Shown: positions 16,119 to 25,386, counted from the stretch's first letter. The stretch is DNA of 64,000 nt from JAWSVE01 sp050789445 (GCA_050789445.1 JAILXR010000001.1:2728001-2792000); one strand, 5' to 3'. The notes: a model not told the origin generated them from the letters alone. Translations and numbers: made by a program.

Positions 16119-18431
16119 GTGAAAATCAGTCCGTTGTTATTCCCTCTAAGTATTCAAAAACCTCTTAATATTGTAAAAGCCCTGTGGGCTTTAGTTGCCA
16201 TATTCATAGCTTCTTTTTTATGTGTAAATGTTAATGCGGCAACGGTGCGATATATGGCGCCAGAAATAACTCGTATTCTTGAGGGTGAAAATAGTAATGA
16301 ATTTAGTAGCCCAGCTCTCGAAGTTGTTTTTGATAGTGACGTGCCTGCACAAGATTGTTTCGTTTCTGGTGAGATAGCCGTTAATCAAGCTAACAGTACA
16401 GCAACGGAAGGTTTAGATTTCTCAATTCCGAATAAGCAATTTACTATTGATGTATCACCTAACGATGGAGGTGGAGTTAGTTCTGATCGGTTTAGAGGAA
16501 TGATCAGTGCCATTGATGATGGCGTTATCGATGGTGTAGATCAGGGCGGCCGATTAATTGAAAATATTAATTTAGATGTGACAAACCTACAGAGTGATTG
16601 TGGTTTTAATGCATTGGATTCAGAAGCTCGTGATTTTTTAATTGAGGACAATGGCAATGATCAAGGTGTAATGCCAATCGAAGCAGAGTTAGAAATTTTT
16701 ATCGATGATTATCCTGATAATGAAGGATACTTCGAAGCCCAAGGAGATGTTGTCACACTTGAAATTGATTTGATTTTTAACGAAAGCAGACGTCCAATTC
16801 AAAACTGTTCGATTAGCGGTGAAATTGCTTATGCTTCTGATTCAGATGCAACAGAGGGCGCTGATTTTACGATCAGTACTAGAAGCTTCACAATTCCTTA
16901 TTCTCCAGATGATGAGAGTGAAGGCAGTTCTGGCGAAAAAACAAGAAATAACAGCCGACAAAGTACAACGCCGCAATTTATTACCGTTAACATTCTTGAT
17001 GATGATTTTGTTGATGGTCAAGAGGATGAATCTGGTCTGATTGTTGAAACTCTCGGGTTACAGCTAGTAAATATAACGAGTGATTGCGACATTGATATTG
17101 TCGAAACTTATGGAGAATCTTTTTATATTTTTGATGATGATAGTGAAGGTGAAGGTGAAAACCCTGAACCAGTATTCATGCCATTAAGTGAAAGAGCAGG
17201 GCTAAACAAATTACAACGGTCGGTTGCAGAAGCATTAGATAATTCTTGTTCAGCATTATCTAGCTTGGTGGGTGGAGAAGGTGAAGTTTTGAATATTAAC
17301 TCAAACGAACAAAGTCTTTTATCTATCTGTAATCAATTACAATCTAGCAATTCACTTACGAGTGATTTGAACGAGCTTTCTCCTAAAAAGTTTTCTGCGA
17401 TGCGTGAATTAGCTATTCGGGGTGGGATGCAACAAAATCAGAACTTGTCGAAACAACTAGCACGAACCCGACAAGGTGAAAGAGGTATTAACCTTTCTGA
17501 TCTATCTCTCAATGTTTATGGACAACGTTTAGCAGGTCGGTATGTTGGTGAAGCTCTAGGTGCTGGCGCTGGTGATGATATCCAAAGTGATTGGAGTGCG
17601 TTTGTTGGCGGCTCTGTTCAAATTGGTGAATATGATCAACAAGACTTTGATCTGCAGGGTAATAACATTTATGCGGGTTTAAACTATCAGTTAAACAGTA
17701 CTGTTATTGTTGGTGCTGCACTGGGTTACAATCAGTCTGATGCAAATTTTAATTCAAAAGGAAATGAAATTGAATTTGAAAGCTACAACATTGCATTGCT
17801 AGGCAGTTACTATGTTAACGATGACTTTTATTTGGATAGTGTATTTACCTATGGAGTGAATGATTATGGTACTGATCGCCGCGTAGTGATTGGTTTGAAT
17901 CGCCAGCAAAATGAAGGCAAAACTGATGGCTCAGAGATGACGTTTGCTGTTAATACTGGTTATACACTCAATACTTCAAATGCCTTCTTTACCTTTTTTG
18001 CGGCATTAAATTATGTCGATGCAGATATTGATGAGTTTGACGAGGAAGTCAAAGGGTCTTCACCATTATTAGGTTCGCTGTTAATTATTGAAGATCAAGA
18101 TTTTAAGTCTTTTACAACAAATCTAGGTTTAGAGTTTGGATTAACATTGAGTACACCGACAGGTGTCATTGTTCCAAAACTGTCATTAGACTGGGAACAA
18201 CAGCATGAAGATGAAGCAGGAATCATTTCGACACAATTTTTAGCTGATCCGACGAATACGTCATGGGATGTAACAACACAAGTAGCTGACGATAATTATT
18301 ACAATGCTTCTCTTTCATTAAATGCAGTGTTTAAAAATGGCTTCTCAACTTATATTGTCTATGACACTGAGCTTGGTCGAGAAGATATTTCGATGTACGA
18401 AGTTAGTTTAGGTGCTCGTTGGGAATTTTAA
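16119..18431 (+). CDS. Autotransporter with two Calx-beta-like passenger repeats
   Basis: A 770-residue outer-membrane protein. A signal peptide (hydrophobic about 22-40, ending VNAA) precedes two related beta-rich repeats (about 42-180 and 190-345). Each has the pattern LEVVF or LEIDLIF, then C-x-SGEIA, ATEG-DF, a D-rich segment and an SDC, resembling Calx-beta or adhesin repeats. A helical linker (about 350-470) leads to a C-terminal beta-barrel (about 490-770). The barrel has alternating strands and ends in Phe (ARWEF), as barrel substrates of BAM do. It starts with GTG after CTAGGAG. Likely a surface adhesin-like protein. The ligand is unknown, and passenger cleavage is not evident. Confidence 0.8.
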   Translation: MKISPLLFPLSIQKPLNIVKALWALVAIFIASFLCVNVNAATVRYMAPEITRILEGENSNEFSSPALEVVFDSDVPAQDCFVSGEIAVNQANSTATEGLDFSIPNKQFTIDVSPNDGGGVSSDRFRGMISAIDDGVIDGVDQGGRLIENINLDVTNLQSDCGFNALDSEARDFLIEDNGNDQGVMPIEAELEIFIDDYPDNEGYFEAQGDVVTLEIDLIFNESRRPIQNCSISGEIAYASDSDATEGADFTISTRSFTIPYSPDDESEGSSGEKTRNNSRQSTTPQFITVNILDDDFVDGQEDESGLIVETLGLQLVNITSDCDIDIVETYGESFYIFDDDSEGEGENPEPVFMPLSERAGLNKLQRSVAEALDNSCSALSSLVGGEGEVLNINSNEQSLLSICNQLQSSNSLTSDLNELSPKKFSAMRELAIRGGMQQNQNLSKQLARTRQGERGINLSDLSLNVYGQRLAGRYVGEALGAGAGDDIQSDWSAFVGGSVQIGEYDQQDFDLQGNNIYAGLNYQLNSTVIVGAALGYNQSDANFNSKGNEIEFESYNIALLGSYYVNDDFYLDSVFTYGVNDYGTDRRVVIGLNRQQNEGKTDGSEMTFAVNTGYTLNTSNAFFTFFAALNYVDADIDEFDEEVKGSSPLLGSLLIIEDQDFKSFTTNLGLEFGLTLSTPTGVIVPKLSLDWEQQHEDEAGIISTQFLADPTNTSWDVTTQVADDNYYNASLSLNAVFKNGFSTYIVYDTELGREDISMYEVSLGARWEF

Positions 18432-18459
18432 ATTAACTAAAGCTAAACTGAGACAAAAT

Positions 18460-18493
18460 AAAAAAGGCCACCTATTATTAGATGGCCTTTTTT
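18460..18493 (+). terminator. Bidirectional intrinsic terminator
   Basis: AAAAAAGGCCA (18460-18470) pairs with TGGCCTTTTTT (18483-18493) around a 12-nt loop, 29 bp after the autotransporter stop. A-run and T-run flank the GC core, so it can work for both the autotransporter and the opposing lipoprotein gene. Confidence 0.88.
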
Positions 18494-18528
18494 AATATTT
18501 AGTATTTTTAAGTGGATAGGTAATTTAT

Positions 18529-19110
18529 TTAATCAAAAGCTGACAAACATTGAGAAGAGTTGTTCGCCAAAATTTCATTGATTAGAATTTTATTTGTATC
18601 TAAAAAAATAGATTTATTTTCACTGTTTTCTTCAGAAGTAAAAAAAGCATTAAGTCTTGAGCAGTTTGAAGCGATTAAAAAAGACGTATCTTTTAAGGCG
18701 TTTAAAAAGTCATTAGGATTGGATTGATAAATTGGCATTAAGTCAGAAGCCAAATACTCGTTCAATGCAGCCGAATTTCTTTCTTCCGCATAAAAAGCCA
18801 ATAACATAATAATTTTAAGTTGTTTGATACTGTACCGGCTATTTTCAATATCGGGTTTTATAGCTGTGATATAAATAGCTTCTAGTTCTTTAAATGATTT
18901 TAATTCATCTGTTCTTTTAATCCCTTCACTGTCTGTGTATTGATATCGGTCATTATTTATATTGAGCAGATGTGACAGGATAGCGTAATAAGAGTACTTT
19001 TCATTTTGGCTTTCAAAAGAATAGGAAGCGCTATCTTTAGAGTAAATCGGCTTTTCGACAGATGAGCAAGCAGTTAAAAAAACACAAAACGAAAGGGTTA
19101 AAAATTTCAT
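18529..19110 (-). CDS. Lipoprotein of unknown function
   Basis: A 193-residue protein with a classic lipoprotein signal (MKFLTLSFCVFLTACSS), so it is anchored in the envelope. The residue after the Cys is Ser, which favours the outer membrane. The rest is mainly helical, with no family I recognise. It starts 3 bp after the stop of the YkuD/DUF5675-like gene, so the two are surely cotranscribed and probably functionally paired. An immunity or regulatory partner is one possibility, by inference only. Confidence 0.7.
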   Translation of the reverse strand: MKFLTLSFCVFLTACSSVEKPIYSKDSASYSFESQNEKYSYYAILSHLLNINNDRYQYTDSEGIKRTDELKSFKELEAIYITAIKPDIENSRYSIKQLKIIMLLAFYAEERNSAALNEYLASDLMPIYQSNPNDFLNALKDTSFLIASNCSRLNAFFTSEENSENKSIFLDTNKILINEILANNSSQCLSAFD

Positions 19111-19113
19111 AGG

Positions 19114-19485
19114 TTAGCCGCTAATCTTAACGGTGATGTTATGACCGTCTTTGGGTGAAATAGCATTGTAAATTTCAATTATCTTAGCTTCATTTATGAC
19201 GATGCACCCATCAGACCAGTTTTCAAAGGGTGATTTGCCCATATGAATAAAAATTCCGGAAAAGCCTTGTACATTAGGTATGAAGATGGACTCTCTGGCT
19301 TTGCCTAAAGAATTTTTCTTGTTAGACATTGTAGTTGCCGAACAGTTCTTATATGTGCCTGCGGGAATTTTTTTTGTAATATCCCAGAAACACTTTGCGG
19401 TGATTGTTTTATTGTTTAAGGTATTTGTAAATGTAAGGTCGCCATCTTTTGCGGTTCGAACAATATCGATCGTATAGGTACTCAA
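19114..19485 (-). CDS. YkuD/DUF5675-like protein
   Basis: A 123-residue protein without a signal peptide. Its centre reads SGIFIHMGKSPFENWSDGCIVIN (His about 89, Cys about 104; motif given in parts: GIFIHMGKS, then SDGCIVI). This recalls the HxG...S-x-GC-I active site of L,D-transpeptidase (YkuD) and DUF5675 proteins, which act on or near peptidoglycan. It is much shorter than standard YkuD enzymes. A ribosome site (AAGGAGTA) lies before the ATG on the minus strand. First gene of a two-gene operon with a lipoprotein. Confidence 0.6.
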   Translation of the reverse strand: MSTYTIDIVRTAKDGDLTFTNTLNNKTITAKCFWDITKKIPAGTYKNCSATTMSNKKNSLGKARESIFIPNVQGFSGIFIHMGKSPFENWSDGCIVINEAKIIEIYNAISPKDGHNITVKISG

Positions 19486-19611
19486 GTAATACTCCTTCCA
19501 TAGTTTAGTTCATATAGTCCATTAATCTTCGCTTGTTTCTTGTAACTGATAGTATGCTATTTAGTAGCTCCAAGCGATTTTTTTCGTGTGTGTATGTTCA
19601 CAAAAGAAAAT

Positions 19612-19637
19612 AAAAAACGGGCCTATAGGCCCGTTTA
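19612..19637 (-). terminator. Intrinsic terminator of the caspase-like gene
   Basis: AAACGGGCCT (19615-19624) and AGGCCCGTTT (19627-19636) form a perfect GC-rich stem with a 2-nt loop. On the minus strand a run of T follows, and it lies 26 bp after the stop of the caspase-like gene. Confidence 0.88.
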
Positions 19638-19662
19638 ACATAGTGAATTAGCAAACTAAAAA

Positions 19663-21450
19663 CTAGCGAATAACAAACATAGAAGCAGTTGAGTCAATTA
19701 CACGATTAACTTGTTTGTTTTTAGGCACAAAATAAAAATCGCCACCGCTGTGCCCTGCTGCACGAATAGGCCGCATCTCAGGTGTTTGATTAAGATTTTG
19801 AGCTTGAACACGATGTCTTACATTGACCGCAAGTCGTGCAAATAACATATTATCGCGAAGCACTTCGTTATTATTTTGCAAAATTTCAATTAACGAACCG
19901 GCAAATAAAGAATGTTCGCCATTGGTTCCATCTAATACGGGTTTAACACCGCCAGAAGAAATGACTAAGCGAGAGCGGCGACCTAAACCAATTTTAATGG
20001 AATCTTCAGATAAGGCCGTATTCACACTGCCTAATAAAAATGGACTTTTTTCAGAAGCCATATTACCGGCATAACAAGAGTCAGAAATGACGAGAACAGA
20101 CCGTGCGCGTAAACGATCTAAATGATCACTGATGACTGTGTTGCTGATCCAATTAGAAAAACGGTCAACTTGTGCATCGATAGGTAACCAGTATCCACGT
20201 TGACGATTGCTGGTCGAGCTTTTTGTGACGTTACCATGACCAGCATAGTAAATCAGTAAATTATCTTCTGGTCCTAATTGCTCATATAAATCGTTGAGTG
20301 CATTTAAAATATTTTTTTCATTCGCATCGCTCAACATGATAGTGCTGAAACCATATTGATCTTGGAGAATGTTTTGTAAGCTACTGGCATCACGTAACGG
20401 TGAGCGCAAATCTTCCATGTAAAGATAATCTTGGTTACCGATGATTAAAGCAAAGTATCGACCAAAATTAACGTTATCAAATTTTCTTGGGTCGGCGTCT
20501 CCTAGTTTAAGTGGTTCTAAGACGGGAGGTGGAGTTGCATTTCGGAAAGCAAGTTTTGGTAAAGTATCTAACTCATCACGTAAATCATTTCGCTCTTCAT
20601 CTGCACGAGCATATAGCTGAGATAATACGTCAATCTCGCGTTTTGCTAATTCAAGTTCACTTTCAGCTGCTTCGAGTTCTAGTCGTTGTTTTTCGTTTGA
20701 GCTATTTTGCAATTCAACTTTTAATTTCTCTTGTTTGGCTAACAGTTGAGTGCGTTGTTGCTTTAAAGTGTTTAATTGGCTTTCTAATACAGATGCTTGT
20801 TGTTGAGTAGATTCAATTTTTGCCGTGAGCTCAGTTCGTAATTCATCAAGAGCTTGATCAGCATCAGACGAATAGACCAATTGATCGTCATTAAGGCCTG
20901 ATGCTTTTCGATACCAGTTCAAAGCAGTCGCGACATTTTTATCAACACCTAAACCTTTTTCGTACAAATAACCTAGGTTAATCTGAGCGCGGGTAAATCC
21001 TTGGTCCGCTGCTTTTGTGTACCAGCTTGCTGCGGCAACATAATCAGAAACTTGGCCAAGGCCGCGTTCAAAAATTTCGCCTACATAGGTTTGTGCTTCA
21101 GCATCGCCTGCCTCTGCTTGAGGAAGCCAAACTTTTAATGCAGAACGATAATCGGCTCTGTCGTAATCCACATATTCACCGCCACGTATACGGCAATCGA
21201 CAGCGGTAGTTCGCGTAGGGCGTCTTGGTGAGAGATAAGTCATTGAGCCAAGCTTACGTACTTGCCCTGGCAACAAACAATCGACAATATAGAGGTCTTC
21301 GGTTTTTGCGTTTTCGTCAGCTGCTGCTAAAGCTGACTCTTCATTTGGTGCACTACTACATGCACTTAATAAGACAAACATGGCCGGAGCGAGAAAAGTG
21401 GATACCCGAATGGATTTGAAAAAAGGGACTTCCTTTGATAACACGAACAT
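19663..21450 (-). CDS. Caspase-like (peptidase C14) lipoprotein with Sel1 repeats
   Basis: A 595-residue protein. A lipoprotein signal ends FVLLSAC (Cys31), placing it in the envelope. Two or three Sel1/TPR-like repeats (about 95-185; AEAQTYVGEIFERGLG, AQINLGYLYEKGLGVD) are followed by a long coiled coil (about 200-300) and a C-terminal caspase fold (about 328-580). The catalytic dyad is present: His405 in YYAGHG and Cys459 in ISDSCYAG, with FALIIGNQDY as strand 1. Bacterial caspase homologues (orthocaspases) usually cleave after Arg or Lys. Location on the periplasmic side with a coiled coil is less usual. It is divergent from a hydrolase lipoprotein gene and has its own terminator. Confidence 0.88.
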   Translation of the reverse strand: MFVLSKEVPFFKSIRVSTFLAPAMFVLLSACSSAPNEESALAAADENAKTEDLYIVDCLLPGQVRKLGSMTYLSPRRPTRTTAVDCRIRGGEYVDYDRADYRSALKVWLPQAEAGDAEAQTYVGEIFERGLGQVSDYVAAASWYTKAADQGFTRAQINLGYLYEKGLGVDKNVATALNWYRKASGLNDDQLVYSSDADQALDELRTELTAKIESTQQQASVLESQLNTLKQQRTQLLAKQEKLKVELQNSSNEKQRLELEAAESELELAKREIDVLSQLYARADEERNDLRDELDTLPKLAFRNATPPPVLEPLKLGDADPRKFDNVNFGRYFALIIGNQDYLYMEDLRSPLRDASSLQNILQDQYGFSTIMLSDANEKNILNALNDLYEQLGPEDNLLIYYAGHGNVTKSSTSNRQRGYWLPIDAQVDRFSNWISNTVISDHLDRLRARSVLVISDSCYAGNMASEKSPFLLGSVNTALSEDSIKIGLGRRSRLVISSGGVKPVLDGTNGEHSLFAGSLIEILQNNNEVLRDNMLFARLAVNVRHRVQAQNLNQTPEMRPIRAAGHSGGDFYFVPKNKQVNRVIDSTASMFVIR

Positions 21451-21518
21451 ATGTTCATTCCTTTGGCTAAAAAACTGTGCAAATTATAACTCAAATTGAA
21501 AATAAATCGCATTTCCTT

Positions 21519-22433
21519 ATGACAAAATTGCGTGCGTATTTTTTCAATTCATTTCTCAGGGTAACGTCAGTGATTAGGTCCTCTACCCTCTTAATGATCA
21601 TGGTCTTATCTAGCGCCTGTAGTGCACCTCAACAAAAATTACAAAACCAAGCAGTGCTGTCGGGTCTAAAAGAAAACACGGTTATAGCAGACAAATACCT
21701 TATCAAAAGTTACTACTCAAAAAACCTTGAGTTTGAAACCGAAGAAACTCCTAATAAGTTAGTGTTTGTGTACTTGGAGGGTGACGGTCGACCTTGGAGT
21801 AAAAGTCTAGGTCCTAATAATAATCCCAATACACATCGCTCTGTTGTTCTACCTTTATTAATACAAGCAATGGAAGACACTAATGAGAAGGGAATCTATT
21901 TATCTCGCCCTTGTTATAGTCTTTATCCAATGCCAGAAAATTGCGATGTAACGCTATGGACTTCACATCGTTATTCAAAACAAGTTGTTGATGAAATGAA
22001 TGAAGCTTTGGCGCAATTAAAAAAAATATTTAATATTCAAAAAATGGTATTAGTAGGTCATAGTGGCGGCGGTACATTAGCAATGCTGTTGGCAAAAATG
22101 AGAAGCGACGAAAAAGATATAGTCGCAGTCGTGACTCTTGCAGGAAATTTAGATCACCAAGCTTGGACAAATTATTATGGTTATCTTCCATTAACAGGAT
22201 CGCTTAATCCAGTGGATAATCCACCACTACCATCAACAGTTGTAAGGTGGCATTTTGCAGGAACAAAAGACAAAAGTGTTCCTGCTGAACTCATTAAAGC
22301 TGCTGCTGAAAAAGATAATGGCGCAACAATACAAGTGTTAGACAATGTTGATCATAACTGCTGTTGGGGAGCACAATGGAATAAAACAGTGGAGGACATT
22401 AAAAAAGCGATAGAATTGAAGATTAAGGTGTAA
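21519..22433 (+). CDS. Alpha/beta-hydrolase lipoprotein
   Basis: Alpha/beta-hydrolase fold with the nucleophile elbow GHSGGG, an oxyanion-type LVFVYLEGDGRPW strand, and a late His in VDHNCCWG. A lipobox (MVLSSACSAP) suggests membrane anchoring. I start at the ATG at 21519 because the GTG at 21477 would add a long N-terminal stretch; the signal peptide is still rather long. Substrate unknown (esterase, lipase or peptidase). It is divergent from the caspase-like gene with about 68 bp between starts, so the two promoters must overlap. Confidence 0.8.
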   Translation: MTKLRAYFFNSFLRVTSVIRSSTLLMIMVLSSACSAPQQKLQNQAVLSGLKENTVIADKYLIKSYYSKNLEFETEETPNKLVFVYLEGDGRPWSKSLGPNNNPNTHRSVVLPLLIQAMEDTNEKGIYLSRPCYSLYPMPENCDVTLWTSHRYSKQVVDEMNEALAQLKKIFNIQKMVLVGHSGGGTLAMLLAKMRSDEKDIVAVVTLAGNLDHQAWTNYYGYLPLTGSLNPVDNPPLPSTVVRWHFAGTKDKSVPAELIKAAAEKDNGATIQVLDNVDHNCCWGAQWNKTVEDIKKAIELKIKV

Positions 22434-22474
22434 AGGATAAAGAATAAAGAATACAGAATAAAGAATAAAGAATA
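22433..22474. repeat. Heptamer tandem repeat between convergent genes
   Basis: Six consecutive 7-bp units, mostly AAGAATA with variants AAGGATA and CAGAATA, start at the last base of the hydrolase stop codon and end 4 bp before the kinase stop. Short tandem heptamers can change copy number by slippage. Here they sit between two stop codons and so would not alter either protein. Confidence 0.85.
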
Positions 22475-22477
22475 AAC

Positions 22478-24487
22478 TTAATCTAAATCATTTAAACGGC
22501 TGTAAATTTCTATCAATCCCTTCTTAATGTCTTCATCACGTGTGCCTAAATCACCTTTCTGTAAAAACTCTAAAGCCAATTGTAATTGCATTAATCTAAA
22601 TTTATCGGTTGACTTACTATCAATATCATCTAATAAAATATCAGTAATGCGATCGATGCGGCGATCGGTAATCACTTTCATTTTATATTGGTCGCGTGTA
22701 TCTACATTATTTATATCTAAAAATGATTCCCAAGCTTGAGAATATAATTTATGAGCTTGGTCAACATCACCTGCTTCTAAACTGTCATCACCTAATTCTA
22801 TTGTCGATTTTATTTGCGACATGCTGGAAGGTAAATCATCGAGATTAATGACGGCAGTGGTTTGTGAGACAGCAAACCACCAAGAAAGCACGGCTGTAAT
22901 AGAAAGAACAGCCAAAGTAATAATCATCCAGCGGCGCAATTTAGTCGGCGGTTTTATAGCGTCAATTAGCTCACCAGCATTTTCAAAACGATCAGCTCGA
23001 TGAAACTGCAATGTTTTACGCATTGCTTGCATATGTCTGCGCGATAATTCTGGAATGGATTTCACCTCGCGTTGTTGCTTGAAAGCCATTTGAGCAGTTA
23101 ATTTTTCTCTATCTTTATCAAGATAGGGATGTTTGCCGGTTAATAACGCATAAGCGACACAGCCAAGAGAATAGATATCATCAGCGGGAACTGGCGATTG
23201 GCCGTCAAGCATTTCTAAGCTAGCAAAGGTAGGCGTAATGGCGCCGAGAGAAGATAAATCGAATTGAGTGTAATCATTGTTTGATTGGTAGTTAGAACCA
23301 TTTTTTGCAGTTGTTGTTTTACGTACTGCTTGAGCAATACCAAAGTCCAAAATTTTGATATGGCCATCATCAGTTAAAAAGATATTACTGGGTTTCAGAT
23401 CGGCATGAACAAAGCCTTCTTGATGAGCGTAAGCAAGACCGCGAGATATTTTTTCGATGATGCTCATAATTTTTTGATGATCGGCCTTATCGTAAAAGCC
23501 ATCTGAAATAATATGTTCGATGGTCTTACCTTCAAGAAATTCCATGCTAATAAAAGCAAGATCACCATCACGATCAAAATCATGAACAGTAACGATATTG
23601 GGGTGGGCTAAGGTTTGTGATTTTTTTGCTTCGCGTTGTAGAGCAAACAAGGCATCTTCACTATCTCGTAATTCATCATTTAAAAATTTGATGGCGACAT
23701 AAGGATTGCTGTCGAGCATTTCGACTTTTCGTAAATCACGGGCTTTGTAAACAGTACCCATCCCACCACGGCCGACTTTCTCTTCAAGAATAAATCGATC
23801 TTTAATAATAGCACCAATTTTTAAAGCGGCCGCAGATCTTTGATTTTTATAAGAGGTATTTGTATGACCATTTATAGTGTGACGACTAATACTATGTGTA
23901 CCGATAGAAGATTCATAAGTATTAACTTCTAATTTATTAGAAACAATTTCTGTCGGAGCAAAGCTGCTATCAATAATTTGGGTATTATTTGGATTTTTTC
24001 GTGGCTTAATGACGGTGATATCGTCATCGATGATTTGAGTTTTGTGTGTGTTGTAAACGATTGTGTCGTCGTCTGTATTGTCGTTGATCTGATCTTTACT
24101 TAGTGTGCGGTCTACAATTGATTGAGGTTTACGGATAACATGCCGCGTAATTTTTGTTTCATCGCGGCTGGTTGTTTTTTTAGAAGTAGAATCTTTGATA
24201 TTTTCTTTTTTACTAGTGATCTTATCTATGCTTAAAGCGTTAGTGGATTTTTCATTTTTTTTAGAAAATTTTACCAGCGTTAAATCTTGATCACTATTAA
24301 GAATTTCATCTAGCTCTTGATAAATGATATTCGAAATCCATTCACTAGAGCGTGCTTCTTTTAACTCTTTTTGTAATTGTTCTTTTGGTTCCCCATCTGC
24401 AATCGCGCCGACAAGCCATGCAGTTATATACTCTTCATCGTGAAGTCGATTATTGTAAGCGCATAAAATATCTAAAAAGCGATTCAT
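22478..24487 (-). CDS. Hanks-type serine/threonine protein kinase, membrane anchored
   Basis: A 669-residue eukaryotic-like kinase. The N-terminal 220 residues are a low-complexity Ser/Thr/Asp-rich region with several TQII or TQI segments. The kinase domain (about 231-505) has the glycine loop VGRGGMGTVYKA, Lys267 in VAIKFL, Glu286, the catalytic loop HADLKPSN (Asp363; HAD replaces HRD), and DFG (Asp381). A single hydrophobic segment (about 521-542) is followed by a roughly 125-residue C-terminal part, probably periplasmic, with TPR-like helices. Targets are unknown. It is close to the caspase-like and hydrolase genes but on its own transcript. Confidence 0.92.
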   Translation of the reverse strand: MNRFLDILCAYNNRLHDEEYITAWLVGAIADGEPKEQLQKELKEARSSEWISNIIYQELDEILNSDQDLTLVKFSKKNEKSTNALSIDKITSKKENIKDSTSKKTTSRDETKITRHVIRKPQSIVDRTLSKDQINDNTDDDTIVYNTHKTQIIDDDITVIKPRKNPNNTQIIDSSFAPTEIVSNKLEVNTYESSIGTHSISRHTINGHTNTSYKNQRSAAALKIGAIIKDRFILEEKVGRGGMGTVYKARDLRKVEMLDSNPYVAIKFLNDELRDSEDALFALQREAKKSQTLAHPNIVTVHDFDRDGDLAFISMEFLEGKTIEHIISDGFYDKADHQKIMSIIEKISRGLAYAHQEGFVHADLKPSNIFLTDDGHIKILDFGIAQAVRKTTTAKNGSNYQSNNDYTQFDLSSLGAITPTFASLEMLDGQSPVPADDIYSLGCVAYALLTGKHPYLDKDREKLTAQMAFKQQREVKSIPELSRRHMQAMRKTLQFHRADRFENAGELIDAIKPPTKLRRWMIITLAVLSITAVLSWWFAVSQTTAVINLDDLPSSMSQIKSTIELGDDSLEAGDVDQAHKLYSQAWESFLDINNVDTRDQYKMKVITDRRIDRITDILLDDIDSKSTDKFRLMQLQLALEFLQKGDLGTRDEDIKKGLIEIYSRLNDLD

Positions 24488-24615
24488 AAGGCTTCAGCCA
24501 AAAAGGGATGAGAAGAACGGAAAGAAAGCAAAGCGAGTAAATAAGGGCAGTCTAATAAGTCCATTTTAGTAATACTCCTGATTAAACTTCCATTTGAAAA
24601 ATTATTGTTTTAAAA

Positions 24616-25386
24616 CTATTGCTTCCTTGTAAATACGGGCGAGTCTTTGGTAGAAAACGATTCGTTATACGAATAACCATCAACATCAAACGATAACAGT
24701 TCGCTAGGCTTGGTCAGACGATTTTTAATAATGTATGCACTCATTAATCCGCGTGCTTTTTTGGCAAAAAAGCTGATGATTTTGTATTGACCATTTTTCC
24801 AATCTTTAAATACGGGGGTAATGATCTCCCCTTCTATTAGTTTAGGTTTGACGGCTTTAAAATATTCATTAGAAGCCAAGTTAACCAACACGTTACTTTT
24901 GGCTGCTTTTAAATCGGCATTTAATTGCTCGGTAAGCGTCTCGCCCCAAAATTCATAGAGGTCTTTACCCTTTGTGTTAGCGAATTTCGTTCCCATTTCT
25001 AAGCGGTAGGGTTTCATTAAATCCATGGGGCGAAGCAAGCCATATAACCCAGACAAAATTCTTAAGTGCTTTTGAGAAAATTTAAAATCGTTGGCTTTAA
25101 ATGTTTCGGCATCTAATCCGGTGTAAACATCGCCTTTAAAAGCTAATAACGCTTGTTTGGAATTTTTAGGTGTAAACGTCGGTTTCCACTCTTGAAAGCG
25201 GTCATAATTGAGCGTACCTAACTTATCACTAATGCTCATTAACTTTGAAATATCATGTGGTGCTAATTTTTTTAAATCTTTGATGAGCTTTTTAGATTCA
25301 GGAATGAACTGCGGTGTAGTGTGAATATCCGATATAGCAGGTGATTCAAAATCTAAGGTTTTAGCGGGTGATATAACTATAAGCAT
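24616..25386 (-). CDS. yaaA: Peroxide stress protein YaaA (UPF0246)
   Basis: A 256-residue cytoplasmic protein starting MLIVISPAKTLDFESP, diagnostic of the YaaA/DUF328 family. It also has LSGLYGLLRPMDLMKPYRLEMG and the C-terminal FFAKKARGLMSAYIIKNR with FDVDGYSY. In E. coli YaaA limits intracellular free iron and protects DNA and proteins from peroxide damage. It is a single gene with its own promoter region; nothing in the sequence shows OxyR control. Confidence 0.96.
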   Translation of the reverse strand: MLIVISPAKTLDFESPAISDIHTTPQFIPESKKLIKDLKKLAPHDISKLMSISDKLGTLNYDRFQEWKPTFTPKNSKQALLAFKGDVYTGLDAETFKANDFKFSQKHLRILSGLYGLLRPMDLMKPYRLEMGTKFANTKGKDLYEFWGETLTEQLNADLKAAKSNVLVNLASNEYFKAVKPKLIEGEIITPVFKDWKNGQYKIISFFAKKARGLMSAYIIKNRLTKPSELLSFDVDGYSYNESFSTKDSPVFTRKQ

